Of a stretch of DNA of 64,000 nucleotides, positions 1 to 12,822 are shown piece after piece (position 1 is the stretch's first letter; each line of letters starts with the position of its first letter). The stretch is from contig PJRA01000412.1 of NCBI GenBank assembly GCA_016987375.1, forward strand, positions 170,113-234,112, read 5' to 3'. The position numbers and the translations under genes are program-made. Source of the stretch: Brachionus koreanus. Lineage: Eukaryota > Rotifera > Eurotatoria > Ploima > Brachionidae. The notes below the pieces were generated by a model. It made no database searches. It had not been told where the DNA came from and worked only from the letters and a program-made list of their open reading frames with translations.

Positions 1-2
1 AT

Positions 3-205
3 TTCTTTTACAACCGAAAAGCAAATGACTGGAATGCTTTATTTAATGAAATAATAAATTCAAAAACAATCAACAACTTTTAAGCAGCTTTTGACGGCTG
101 GACGAACAGCAATCAAGCACATCAGCTGTCATAGTGTGCCTGATAAAACACTCACTGGCCTCTTAGAACAACAGAGCAAAATCTACAACTTCTACTCCTA
201 CTATT
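3..205 (+). mobile_element. 3' end of a decayed non-LTR retrotransposon (LINE)
   Basis: One forward frame from the left edge reads a typical LINE reverse transcriptase C-terminus: NRKANDWNALFNEII, then after a short gap TINNF, a stop, and AAFDGWTN. This is the usual 'WN.LP...V......FK..LD' ending of Jockey/CR1-like elements. It carries in-frame stops and is cut by the window edge. The strand is inferred from this reading. Confidence 0.45.
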
Positions 206-2748
206 ATCAATGATAAAATTTTAATTGTGTTTTATGATTTATAAATATTATTATTATTGATAAAATTTATTTAGTTTTTGTTTATTTAATTTATTTATTG
301 AATAAATATAAATGGCACAATTGATGACATACGCCGTTGTTTACAGTACTATGTCTGTGAATTACTTTATAAATATATATATTTTTTTAATTGAATTAAA
401 TGATTAAATGAATAAGGTTTTGGTTCGGATTCGCAATAGTGTGTTTGGATAGAAGCACATTGCTTAAAAGGCCTGACCCCGCATTAAAAGCTGAAAATTA
501 TTAAGTAAATTTGAGTTATGGTGCGGGTTTAAAAAACTAAAATATTAAATAAAATAATTAAAAATATTTTTTAATTCATAATTTCCGGTTTTTGATCCAG
601 CATTATTTTGCAGGTTTTTTGAATTTTAAAGTCGCGTCAAAAAAATGAAATCTGCATTTTTATGAACGCATATCAAGGAGGGCTCTTACTGAAATTTAAC
701 TAAATATTAAAAATTTTTGCACTTGATTCAAAATTTTGAAAATATTTCTTTTTGTCTGAGTTTGAAAAAAAAATTTCTTTTTGTTTGAATAGATAAATGA
801 CACGAGTATGTTAAATTTTTGATATTTTCTTAACACTATATAAAAGATTAGTGAATTTAAACAAAGATTGGTATGTACATTGTGGGATCATATCAATTCC
901 ATTTGTTATTTTTTACAAAAAAAAATTCGCGTAGCATATTATTTAATTCTCCGAAGGTGTGCAAGCGAAATCTCGAGCAAATAATCCCTACTAACTATTT
1001 AAATAAGAATATTTGAAATAATTATTATGAAAATAAATTTGAATATTGGTTTTCAACTAGTTTTTGATTCGAGAATTGAAGCATAATTGTACAGAATTAA
1101 TAATTAAAATCTCAAACTCTTTTACATAATTACGAATTTTTTAAAAATATTACAAATGAGACTATGAAGCAATTTGATATTAAGCTCTTTTTACTAGAAA
1201 ATAATCTAGCAACTCTTAATGGACGGGTTTTTTTTCTTAATATAGTTACGATGGTCTAATTTTTGCGTTCATATTATTTTTCACATAATTTTTTTTCTTA
1301 AAAAAATGGCTAAGAGCAAAATAATTCAAATATAAATATCGTCTTGGATTTTTTTAAAGTGTTTTTTTCAATTGACACCTCGCTCACTTTTTTCAAAGAC
1401 AGTTATTTATGAAGACAACGCTCTATCAGAATTTATAATGAAATGTTTTTTTCAAGCTATTTTAAAAGCAAACAAAACAAAAACTTCGACCCGTTTAAAT
1501 AAGAAAATTTCAAAAATTTTGTTATTTTTAAAAAATTAATTTTAGTACTTGGTGCTTTTAATCTCAGAGATTTTTTATTGTTTAGGTAATTAAACTAATA
1601 TTTTTAACGTATCTAAATTAAAAAAAATTTAAATCTAGCAGAACCGTTTGTATCTTTTTTCCCTCTAAAAGATCAATTTTAATTCCATTGTTTATTAATT
1701 TACCAGCTCATTAATATCTAAAAAAAATTAGGCAAAAGCATTTTTTTTAAATTAGATTTTTAATAGGTAAAAAACAAGTTTGAAACTTGATCTCTATTTT
1801 TTTTTATTTTAGATGAAGCGCAATAATTTTAAAATTGAATTTTACCAAAATTTAGATAGAATCAATCTATGAGTAAATCTAAATAAAGTTTATTTTTAGA
1901 GATTTTGAATTCAATTTTACAGATTTTAGATAGAGTCTTTAGATAAATTTATTGACAGCTTAACCCGATTTAACAACTAAGTAGTTTCAAAAATTTAATA
2001 ATTTATGCGCAGATTGCTTTATCAAAGAAAGTATAACTTATTTGGCATTCAAAATATTTTTAATTTATTATCATCTAAAAGCAGATACAAAATCTAGCTT
2101 AGTTGAAAAAAAATAAATTTTTAATTGTGAACAAAATTAGTTAATTTAAAAAAAATTGAAATTTTTTGTAGGAATCGCTTTTCTTCTTGAAATTTTGTTT
2201 CAATAAAAGAATTGAAATTTTCTAAATCTTAACTTCTAGTCTAGAAATTAGGACAATTTTATGCTCCATTAATTTTTAGTATACAATTTTTTTTTAATAA
2301 TTTTTAAATAATATTGTCATATGTATCATTTTGAGAAAAAAGTTTGTACCAAAATTCATAAGTAAATCAAGCGATAAACAAAAATTTAATTAATGTTTAA
2401 TTTTTATTTTTAAAAAATAGAAAAAACGTTTTATTACATATAAATTAATTTTTTTGTTTACTGAAATATTTTTTATTTTATTGACTTGGATTAATATAAT
2501 AAATGCAATGCCAAAATCACTAATAAAATTTTATTCTAGAAATGAAAATATTTTAATTATTTTAACTTTTTAAATTTTATCTGCTTCAAATAATTTTAAC
2601 TAAGATAAAGCCAAATTATTTTTTTCTAAAATTTTTCAATTATAAAATGCTTTTTAAGGGCTTTTAAACAAACATGATCAAAATAAAAATAATAATTTTT
2701 TAAATTTAGAATTTGAAAAAAAAAAAGATTTTTTGATAATAAACAGCG
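206..2748. other. AT-rich intergenic region upstream of CUEDC1
   Basis: About 2.5 kb of A/T homopolymer-rich sequence with no credible coding frame, RNA gene or clean repeat. The promoter and 5' untranslated region of the CUE-domain gene must lie in its right part. The sequence AACAG directly before the start codon could be an acceptor of a 5' UTR intron. Confidence 0.5.
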
Positions 2749-4178
2749 ATGGCTACATCGATTGACTTTGGATTTAGCGCAGACCATGCTGATAATTTAA
2801 GCGATGCGAGTGCAAAAAAAAAGCTTGATTTTTATCAGTCAATGTACCATTTTAAGAAAATGTTTCCTAAATTAGACTCAGATGTAATAGAAGCTGTCCT
2901 GCGCTCGAATAAAGGTTCTGTAGATAAAACACTTGATCAGCTTTTGACCATGTCAATAGACAATGAAAATGCTGGCTCATCCAACCCTATTGTTCATTCG
3001 TGTCTTATCAGCTCAGATGTTGGCACATCATTACGAGACTCTCATGATTTGCCTCCCTCTTATCACGAAATAATGTCCTCATCGTCGGCCAGTTCCATAA
3101 ATGACAACTCCAGATCGGCTGATTTAATTGATTTCAATAATAATTTGTCCAAGCTCAAGTCTGAACCTTTGGTTGATTTAAACCCAAAAAAATCCTACAA
3201 ACCAAGCTGCAGTTTGATCAGGAATTATGACCGTATCTTAGTTGGACAGTTGACAAAAGACTTTTTGCGAATTAAACTTACTAAAGAGCAAATAAATTGT
3301 TTCAAAGGTTCTATAAAAATTGCTAAGAGAGACGAAATATATGCCTTGTTGAATAATGTAATTTAAAGTAAAGACAAAAATTTTAACTAAAATTTTAATT
3401 TTAAGAAAACACCCAAGCATCCAGAGCTTTCTTTTGAGCTTCGACAGCAGCTCGACGCTCTGTTGAATCAATTGGAAGAAAGTGAAACAGACTTGGCCGA
3501 TTGGGAAGCAAAATATAAAAGCTTGCTAAAATCTTTTGAAAATAAGCGCTTGCAGATTATTCAAGACGAATATTTGGCTAAATTGATTCAGAATGAAGAA
3601 TTTTTGAACGATTTACGAACTGATCAAGATTTTATTAACACATTAAATGATGGTTATTATTCGCATGCATTTTGAAAATTCTCTTTTAAATTTTTCTTTA
3701 TTTAGAAACTGATTCAAACTACGAATTTGATCATGATTTGAGCTACAGATTAAAAGGTCACAGTTATCCAAATAAAACACTAAGCAACGCTGAATTGATT
3801 GCAAAGCTAAGTAGCATGGGTAAACAATCAAAAAGTAAACTGAACAAGTTAGCTTCAAAATTTATGTCGAAAAAAAAATCACCCAGAGAGAAAATTGAAT
3901 TTAATAGCATTGGTTTTAATTCATTCAACGATTATTCATCGACTGGCTCAAGTTTGAAGGAAGAAATTGATTTTGATGAAAACAGCACCTATGATTTGGA
4001 ACGAATTAGATCCGAAGAATTGGGAAATGGATTTAATACATTAAACAAAAATAATCGCTACAAAAAAGCTTATAAATCAATTAAAACTGCCATAACTAGA
4101 AGCAATTCTGGTCAAAAACAACAAATGGCTGACTTGGAATCTTATCGCTCAAAGGACTTTAAGGATAACTTTTATTAG
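2749..4178 (+). CDS. CUEDC1: CUE domain-containing protein 1 (CUEDC1)
   Basis: Three exons join in frame: 2749-3357, 3406-3652 and 3706-4178, giving 442 residues (human CUEDC1 is about 386). Residues 27-68 form a CUE ubiquitin-binding domain with the conserved MFP at 38-40 and a TLDQLL helix end at 61-66. Three further CUEDC1 blocks follow in the right order: a RNYDRILVGQLTKDFLRI stretch near residue 165, an acidic helix with LIQNEEFLNDLRTDQDF encoded by exon 2, and the ELIAKLSSMGKQSKSKLNKL helix in exon 3. Introns are 48 and 53 nt. CUE domains bind mono-ubiquitin; the cellular role of CUEDC1 is poorly defined, with estrogen receptor turnover reported in mammals. It lies tail-to-tail with TRAPPC2, 229 nt apart. 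The start is the first in-frame ATG; phases match at both junctions. Confidence 0.9.
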
Positions 4179-4407
4179 TTAAATGTGTTTATAGTTAAAT
4201 GATTAATGTAAATTGTGTCAAATTATTTTGCATTCTCAGGAATTTGTTTGATAAAATTTATTATCATTTTTTATCACGAAATTACGCAGTTTTATTTATA
4301 ATAATTTTTAATCGTTTTTATGTCTAGATTTTAAGCCTTATTTAATTCAAAAGAAATTTTTTATTATAAATATCAAGATAATAAAAAAATATCAAAAAAT
4401 AATTTTT

Positions 4408-4896
4408 TTAAATGCCTAAAAATTTCTTGGCAGCTGCCTTAACCTTTTGGTCGAATGCCTGGGACACAATTTGACTATTATGCTGATAGAATGGATTGAG
4501 TAGTAGTTTTATATAAGTTTCGTAGACATTTTGGAAAAAATTTTTTATTCCATCATTATTTGCCACATCATGCAAAATTATAAATCTCTGAAATCCGGGA
4601 GTAACATATGCCGAAATATTCCAACTGTTTTGGTAGTCAATATTTGGATAAAATAAGACATTGTTTTTTTCTGTTAGTTTCTGGTCCAAATTATCCAAAG
4701 ATGCATGAGCAATCATTTGATAAAAATATGAATTTTCCTCAGCCTTAAATAAATATGGAAAAATATTTTAGTTTATGTTCAGATAATTTTATTCATACTT
4801 TTTCGTCTTGAGGGGTTGATTTTATTAAGTCATGTTCATAAATTAAGCAATCAAATCTATTTACAATGTAAAAATGGTAATTTCCAATTGATGACA
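4408..4896 (-). CDS. TRAPPC2: TRAPP complex subunit 2 (sedlin), 5' end unresolved
   Basis: Two exons are clear, 4799-4896 and 4408-4743, joined across a 55 nt intron and encoding about 143 residues (human TRAPPC2 has 140). Recognisable sedlin blocks are GNYHFYIVN near the N-terminus, MIAHASLDNLD (containing the aspartate equivalent to human Asp47, mutated in spondyloepiphyseal dysplasia tarda), GFQRFIILHD, DGIKNFFQNVYETYIK and NPFYQHNSQI. The protein is a longin-fold core subunit of the TRAPP tethering complex, acting in ER-to-Golgi transport. Odd point: the upstream exon begins right after an acceptor CAG with the bases TG, so a start codon is visible only if the preceding exon, or a trans-spliced leader, ends in A. 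I could not find that exon. Identity is very secure, the exact 5' end is not. Confidence 0.9.
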
Positions 4897-7154
4897 CTGA
4901 TAAAAAGAAAAAATTATTTTAAAATTGAGAAATATCTTTTTAAAAAAAAACTTGAAAAAAAAATTAATTTTACTCAAAATAAATCTATTTTTTGAAGCAA
5001 GAGTATTTTTATTTATGAAATTTTCAGTAAGCTAAAAATTAAATTCAAGTACTATTTTTTCAATCATAAACCAAAAATTAGTTTTTTAATAGATTAATCA
5101 TTGAAAACTAATTGAATTTTAAAAAGGAATTAATCAGAAAATTCATGTTTTGTGAACAACAAAATTTAACTTTTTAGAATCTTGTTTGAACATTGATTAT
5201 AATTACATAATTCAAAAAAAAAATTAGTCTTAATAATTTTTGAAACCATTATATAATTCTAACTAATTATTAAAATATGTATTTAATTAGTTTTTTCAGC
5301 TTATAATAAACATAACAGCCATATCTCTAATTTAATTTTATTTTCTTATAAAAATTAGCACACATACATGATGAGCTATTTTTTAAAAGCAAAATAAATT
5401 TAAAAAGATAAAACATAATTCTAGTTTGAAGTTTATATTTAATTAATAAAGAGGTGATCTTAATTTTATTATCAAAATATAATAATAAAATTTTTAAAAT
5501 AAACAATCATGATTATTTTTCAGTTTTTTTCTTCTTAAATTAACAATCAAAAAAAACTAGATATTTTTGAAACTCAGTGTGACTTGTTATATGAATAGGA
5601 GCAAATAAATGAATTCGAATATTTGTGTGAATAATAGCCCGATTACACTAATCATTTATTAAAAAACTTGACAATAAAACAAACTTGCACTTTGACTTAA
5701 AATCTCAATCTACTTCAATTGATTTTATACCCATGGAACTAGTAGATCTTAAGAAGATTGAATAGACAATGCTTTAAAAAAATGTTCTGTTGGCTTTACC
5801 TTTTGTTAAAAAATCAATAAATTCTGGTGATCGAAGCAAAAAATTTACATAAAATTGATTCTATACAATTTTAAGTAATATCTGACATTATAAAAATCGT
5901 TGTTCGAAATGCTGATTTCAATCTTCAAAGCACTAAATGAATTAAGAAATTATTAAAAGATTCACAATGATTTCCTATCTCAAATGGTTCCGTAGTTAAT
6001 AAAGTCAATCATAAAAAGCTATTTTTCAAATTGGAATTATCAGGAAAATAGTTTTTTGTTTAAAACACGATTATAACAGATAAGTTAGGAATTTTGATTC
6101 TATCTTTGAACTAGAAGAAGATTTGGGAAATAATGCAAATAGACAAAAGAATAGCCATTCGATATGTCAAAAAATTTAATATATTCAAAAAAAATATTTT
6201 TCAATATTTTTTTCAAAAAATGTAAAATACAACTACAACAAAAATAAAACAAAGATACATCTTACTCGAAAGTTATTCTTACTAAACCTAAAAATTATAT
6301 CAAGTATGAATTTGACACTTTTGACAATTTTTCAATAAAAAAATTATGGTTTTTTTTCCTACTGAAAATTATAAAAAAAAATTTTGAAACAATTGATAAT
6401 TGGGGATTTGATAAAAAGATTTTTCTTATACTTTTTTATCTAAAAATTAAACGATGTTAATCATTTATTTCGATTTAACACAAGCATAATAATTTGAAAA
6501 CAAAAAAAAAGACAAATTTTTATTAAAAATTTATTTAAAATTTTTTTGGTTTTTTAAAATTTAAAATATCGAAGCAAAATATAAGTAATAGAATGTCGAA
6601 AAACAATTTGCATACAAATGGTCACAAAAATTACGGTTTATCAATTTTTTTTTTTTAATTCTAATAATCTATTGAGATTTTCATTATGGTAAATTTTTTT
6701 ACAAATAAGTTCAATTTTTTTTAAATTAATTTCAATTAATTTTCAATTTTTTTTTGTATAAATATTTTTGTGACCAAAAGTAGAAATAAAAAAATTCAAA
6801 ACTTTACACAACAAAAAAAAACCTTAAAACCAAAAATCTAATTTCTAATTTTTCTTATGTTCAAAATGGTACAAATTTTTTATAAAATAAACAATTTGCT
6901 TTAATACAATAAGTATGTGGTGCATACGAGAACGAAGGCTAATTGCATCCGAGAAAAATACCTTGACAAAGTCGAGATAAATCGCATCAAAAAAAATAAC
7001 AATATTTGCTTGAGCGTCAATTTGAATCAAGACCCGGCTTAGAAAAAATAACAAAATCGGATAATTATTAAAAATTCACTGTTTAAAACATGCTCTTTTA
7101 ACTAATTAGAAGCCAATAGTCAAAATTTTTTCATAAACTATTCTTTTGAAAAAA
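4897..7154. other. AT-rich region between TRAPPC2 and ING
   Basis: 2.2 kb of A/T-rich sequence. It must hold the 5' end of TRAPPC2 and the 3' untranslated region of the ING gene. The only open frame of note, 6845-7054 on the minus strand, has no recognisable homology and looks like chance. Confidence 0.45.
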
Positions 7155-10100
7155 TTATTTTAGTCGATTTGAGTAGTTAGAGGCATAATAGCTTGGCGAT
7201 GAGAGATTTGATGAAGCAGATGATTGAATGAGGTGGCTTTTTTTCATCACTTTATGCGTATCACCTCTGCATTGTGGACAATACCATCTTCCTTTTGGTT
7301 TACTGGTCAATTTAACACAATTAAAATGAAACCATTCAATTTGACAAGCATCATTGTCACACATAATCATTTGACCATAGCTTATTTCTCGACATGTACA
7401 ATAGATTGGTTCGTCATGAGCTGATTTGGAAATTTTTGTCACAGTTTCGTTTATATTGTTACGAGCGATTCTAGTTGATTTTTTGCGAATATCATCGGAA
7501 TAGTCAACTTCTTGTTTTATACGCTTACTTCTAGGTGCTGGTCGATCCTCTTCTATTTGGTTGTTAGGCTCATTTTCCTCTTCGTCAAGATTTTTGATTG
7601 ATTCTGTTTCGTTACTGTTTCGTTCGAGCTGATCTTCTCTGGCTTCGTTTTTAATTTGACTATTTTTTTGTCCATTTGAATCGTGAATATCGGACTCGGC
7701 GCTTTTTTCGTCGTCTGTTTCATATTCACTGTTTTCTTGGCTAGTTTTATCTGATTTGTTCGATTTGACTCTTCCTCTTACGCCAAGTCTTTTAACTAAT
7801 TTGTTCTTAGAATTTATTTTCATATTTTCTTTTTGAGCTTTGTCTGAATTGGAAGTCTGATTGTTATCTTTGGGTGAAGAGGTTTTGGCCGACTGATTGC
7901 CATTGTTAGTATTATTAGTTAGGTATTTGTTTTTGCACGAAGAAAGAGAAGAGAACGATGAGATGGATGAAGGCGATTTGCATTGATGACTTGTAGTAGA
8001 TGAGCCTGATGAATGAGCCTTTTTGGAAATACCCAAGCCCCGTTTACGGCTTATTTTCAAACTTTGATTGAGAGATTTTTTGGCCAAATCGTTTGATGTT
8101 TTGCAAAAGTTGAGTTGACGCTTGGATCTTGTTGAAGAGGGCTGATTGGAATCGTCTATACCGCTCTTTAAAAAATATTATTTTCTTTAATTTGGAATAA
8201 AATTGATTTTTATTTTTTTGTTTTATTTTTTAGACACTTTCAAAGGTTATAAAACTTGTCAGCTTTAATGAGATTATTTAGAAAAAATTAATTATCAAAC
8301 AAAATTAGAGTTGAATAGACTCACTTTAATCTTAAATTTTTTAATATTAGCTTAATAAAGTTAAAATTAAAAAAAAAAAAATTTTTATTCATATTTAGTA
8401 ATTAAATTATTTTTCTATAAAAAAATTTAATTTGATATTTTTTTGAAAATTCCAAGATCTTAGACAGGCGAAGAGAAATGTATTTTAATTTTTTTAATTA
8501 ATCGCATTTTTTAGTTAATTGAATAAAATAGCTAATAAAAATCCTATTATCTAAATAAGTTGAAAATTAATTTGTATTATGATATCATCTAATAAAATAA
8601 TATCAGGTTAGAGCTGATATCAGTTAATATCAGTTGATATTAAATACTATAGTAAATAAATTTTTTTTTAATATGTGAATTTCATAGATATATGTAAACG
8701 CGTGAAATTTGAATATAATAATCAAATTAAGCTGATCATGCTCAAAAATTATCATTAAAAAAGGTTCTAAAATAATTTTTAATTTTAAATTTTATTGCAA
8801 AAATATGTTTTTGCACATTATTTGGCTATGGCTTATGCTAGACATGAAAATATGTCTCTGCATTTAGTATTTCAATTAAAAATTCTTAAAAATCAATTTT
8901 ATTTTTAGATAGTTTTTGAGCATGATCATGAAAATTTGATCCAAAACTTTAATTTCCCTATAAATTGAAAAAAAAAATATTTCCTTTTTTGATAAATCAA
9001 AATTAACTAAAATAAAATGTATTTTTAAAAAAATATTGCTACTAAATGCAGTATATTTATTTTTTGTTAATTTTGATTTATCAAAAAAGGAAATATTTTT
9101 TTTTCAATTTTTATTCGAAGTTGATAGCACTTGAAATTTAAAAATTTTTTTTTTAAATACACGCGAAAATTAATTTTTTTTCCAAACGAAAAGTTTGGAA
9201 GACAGGAGTTCGGAACTGGCTAACCATTTCATATATTAATGATAATAATCGAGTTTAAGATTTAATTTTCGGATTAGCACAGACAACTTATTATATTCAG
9301 CATCTTTAGAAAATAACGTTTTTTAATCTGATTTATAGGAATTAAAGTTGTCTTTTAAGCTAATTTTTTTGAAAATTTCTCTTTTTTTAAAAAAAAAAAA
9401 GAACATATTTTTAAATTTCACACATTACACATATCAAAATTTAATTTTTAAATTATATTAACTAATTTTTGCTACTATCAGCTGAATACGAATAAGGATA
9501 GGTCAAATAATATGAAAGTTACTTTATGGAAATATATCAAATTATATGATGTGAAAAATTGATTTTCGGCATTGAACTTTTTAAAAACTAATTTAACTTC
9601 AGTTATATAAATTTTTTAAGATAAAAATATTTAACTATCATATTGTTACTTCATTTACACAAAAAAAATACTTTTTAGATCTCAAATTTAAAATGATTAA
9701 CATATTATTGAATACCGAATTCTTTATTCAAAAATGCAGCTTCAAAAATTTTTGGCGTATGCACTAAACATCATCTCGCCGATGCTAAAATATTTATAAA
9801 TTATAACACATGCTCTTTAAGTATGTTTTAAAATCAAGTTTTTTATTTTTTTCTAGCATTAAGTCCTAAGGTATTTTTTTAATTTTTCCAAAGATTTATG
9901 AAGTGTTTTTAAAGGAGAAATATCAGTCTATTCAAATTTGTAACAAATTTAAACTATTTCTTTGAAATTTTTTTGGATCTTCACTACTTCATTTATGTTT
10001 TTTTTAATTAACTTTCTACACTAAAAATTTTCAAATTTTTTTAAAATTATTGAACAAATTAGATTTATTTTAGTAAAAAAAAAGGGTCTTTATTCATATT

Positions 10101-12030
10101 CATAGTAATTAATAAAAAAACTAGATATAACCAGTTAGTATTCGCTTTTTTTTAATTTATTCTATCCTTTACAAAATTTGAATTTTCTATACTTTTAAAA
10201 AGCTTAATTTTTATTCTTTTATTGCATTCAATTCTTTAATTATCTTTTCAAATGTACAAAACTCTGCAAAATTTTCAATACATGCATGAATTGTGTATAA
10301 CAGATCTTTATACATAAATATGATGTTTCTTCGATAAATTTTTGAAATAAAAAATACTAAAATAGCTTTTTTTAATCAGTAACAAATAAATGTAATTTCA
10401 AGAGAACTACGGTTGTTCTCAAAAAATGAAAGTAGAAAAATTCCGTTCTGAAAAATGTTTTATAAAAGAGAGCAAAAAATTATCTACATTTTTTGACATT
10501 TTAAAATGCTTAATTAATTCAACAAATGGCGCAACAAATCTGAGAATGGCTAAGATATTTTTTTTCCGTTTTCTTTAAAAAAAAGTTCTAAACCGAAAAT
10601 TTCTATTTAAAAAATACAACTTTTCTAGTCTTAATTTATCTTTTTTACAAAAGTTAAGCATGTTAAAAAGCTTTAAATTTCCATAATAAAATGGCGTTTT
10701 ATTTAACTTTAAAATGATCAAAAAGTGTAAAATTAAAATACTACTTGAATAAAGTCAGATCACGTGGTAAAAAATAAATTTTAAAAATTTCAATGCAAAG
10801 ATAAAGTATTAGAAAAACAATAGTCAAATTAAATGAACATTGATTTAGAAAAAAAATTATCCTCTAGAAACTAAAGTGATTTTTAGAATTATTTCTAATT
10901 TATTTTAAAACCATTTTAAATGTTATATAGATGAATTTATTACAGTGCTCATCGATTGAACTTGAAATAAATCAAGCAACCATGAGAACTAACACAGATG
11001 AAAATTATAACCTCGTGGTTAAAGCTTTTGTCGCAACACACGTGATTGCTTACACGCTATTATAAGCTAAATTGAATTAAAAATGCTAAAATTATTATTT
11101 TTTATTTAGATCTTAAATTCTAGTCATGTGATCCAAAAATATAGGAAAACATAAGAATACCAATTTCAATTTCGAATAATCTTAAGCTTTTTAATTAATT
11201 TTTAAATTAGATACCCAAAAAATAAAAACAAATTTTTTTTTTTTGTAATTGATAATAGTTACCTTGGAATCATTAGATTTTTTATAAGATTTTTTCGGAT
11301 CCGCATGACTCGCACACGATTGATTTAGTGGCTTTTTCTTAGCATACATTTGTCCGTTTAAATGATTAGTTGAATTTTGAAGTGAATGATCTTGATTTGA
11401 ATTGTCATCATGCCACAAATCTCGATGCGAATTGAGACCTTTTTTATTGTAAACTTTTTTGTTTAGATCAATTGTTTGTTTGTGGCCCGCTTTGGTCAAA
11501 TTTTGAATTTGTCTAGTGCTTGAACGCGAATTGGTAGAAGAATTTGCTGCATTGTAATGATGATGAATTGGCCGATTTTTTTTGCATGTCAAACGGAACT
11601 CGTTCAAAATTTTCTCTTCATCGATATCAACGTGAAATTTGGCCTCGTCAGTCTTAGGATCGTAGCCCAATTGGCGAGTTTTGGAGCCGATCAGCTCTAT
11701 TATTTGACCAGTGAGTCTAACTTTTTGATCGCCAAGAGTCTGACATTGAATAAGTATTTGGTGCATTTTGTGAAGAAGACTGTCTAATTCGACGCGCTGG
11801 GCGTCTTGGTTGTCAGAAGCTCGATTCTTGCAGATAATTTCCAGCTTTATTGCATGCAATTTCCGATGCCGAGCTTTGACTAGGACATCAACGTTGCGAA
11901 GTTCGGATAGAAGGAGCTGTAGACGACTTGGAAGATTTTCTATGCAATCGACAAAATCATCAAAAAACAAATTTGTTTTTATCCGATCTGAACTTGGTGA
12001 TCGATCTGAATTCTGCTTGCTATGTGACAT
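7155..12030 (-). CDS. Inhibitor of growth protein, ING1/ING2 type (PHD finger)
   Basis: Two exons, 11263-12030 (256 codons) and 7155-8165, join in phase 0 across a 3.1 kb intron and give 592 residues. Residues about 25-125 match the ING N-terminal histone-binding helix pair: [20 protein letters not shown] and later [19 protein letters not shown]. Residues about 508-557 are a C4HC3 PHD finger: YCTC, MCDNDAC, FHFNC and YCPQC, with the tyrosine of ISYGQM and tryptophan of IEWFH that form the H3K4me3 cage. CRGD after the last zinc ligand, in place of the CSQ or CTA found in ING4/5 and ING3, points to ING1/2, which sit in Sin3-HDAC complexes. The linker between the domains (about 380 residues, rich in S, N, K and E) is far longer than in vertebrate ING1/2 (about 280 residues in total), and the C-terminal polybasic tail is weak. 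The protein is nuclear. Both exons were found independently and their phases agree. Confidence 0.9.
8734..8927. repeat. Inverted repeat with 15-bp perfect arms
   Basis: GATCATGCTCAAAAA at 8734-8748 is the exact reverse complement of 8913-8927, about 165 nt apart. It is possibly the terminal repeat of a small non-autonomous DNA element; I see no clear target-site duplication. Confidence 0.5.
8962..9111. repeat. Long hairpin inverted repeat, about 50-bp arms
   Basis: Positions 8962-9011 and 9061-9111 are reverse complements over about 50 bases with only a few mismatches. The core shared by both arms contains TTTCCTTTTTTGATAAATCA on one arm and its complement on the other. The loop is about 50 nt. 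It lies inside the ING intron, so the nascent transcript could fold into a long hairpin. It may be a MITE or foldback element. Confidence 0.7.
9180..9217. other. Short structured GC-richer patch in the ING intron
   Basis: TTCCAAAC (9180-9187), a GAAAA loop and GTTTGGAA (9193-9200) form a perfect 8-bp hairpin. It is followed 6 nt later by AGTTC-G-GAACT (9207-9217). The patch stands out from the A/T background. No known RNA family is recognised. Confidence 0.35.
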
Positions 12031-12742
12031 TCGACTAGTCCAGATTTGTTTTTAAGTTTATTTATAGCCTTGATGGCAAATGAATTTATTTATGAAAAAA
12101 AAAGAATTTTTTTGAAGTTTGAATAAAAACTACAGAAGAGTTAAAAGTATATCTAAAATAAACTAAGAAATAATTCGAATTGATTCGCTAAACAATACGA
12201 AAATTAAAATACATATTTTAAAATAAATTTATTATAATTTTGAATTTTTTCTTTTAGAATCCGTCGTTAATGATGATTATGAATACAATTAATGAGGTAC
12301 TAGTCTAGGGGCGTATGTCTCATGTTGTCTGCATTTTAATATTTCAAATTATTTTGATTATGATGCGACAAGTTTATTTTGTTTTTTTTTAAAGTTAGAT
12401 TTTTATTGGAAGATTTGAATTAGAATATAGACACTTTTTTTGTCTTTAAACATTAAATTTTTGATAATTTTTGTATTGAAAATAATACATTTAAAACTTC
12501 AACGTTGAATTTTATATCTAAGAAAATATCTACAAATAAAACAAAGCACATTTTCATATTCATAGTCAATAAAATTTGTATTTATCATATTTTTTTTATT
12601 ATTTTTTATTAATTACGAAATATCTAAATCTATCTAATTTCAGATATCAAACTTGTTTTAATTTTATATTTATATGATGTTTCAAATTTAAAGAGGATTT
12701 TTATGAAAGCATTACTTAAAAAAAAAAATTTTTTTTGTTAAG

Positions 12743-12822
12743 TCCAGTACCTTTTAAGCTTCCGGTCTGGCACAGAGATCATCTAGACCGCATCTATTAC
12801 CCAATCGAAGCCATTTGAAATT
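12743..12822 (+). repeat. Partial copy of a dispersed repeat (family shared with 19331 and 25923)
   Basis: The stretch around CAGTACCTTTTAAGC, TCTGGCACAGAGA and TTACCCAATCGAAG matches, in order, the middle of the repeat at 19331-19500. It is shorter than the other copies. It is GC-richer than its surroundings, as expected of an inserted SINE-like element. Confidence 0.45.

Larger units (their letters stand above)
8166..11262 (-). other. Large intron of the ING gene
   Basis: 3.1 kb flanked by donor AAG|GTAACT (minus strand, 11263/11262) and acceptor TTTAAAG| at 8166. It holds two inverted repeats (8734-8927 and 8962-9111) and a small GC-richer structured patch (9180-9217), described separately. 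Otherwise it is A/T-rich with no coding signal. Confidence 0.7.

Noticed and set aside
6845..7054. 69-codon minus-strand frame downstream of ING
   Set aside because: No homology, no start context, and it lies in the expected 3' UTR of ING.
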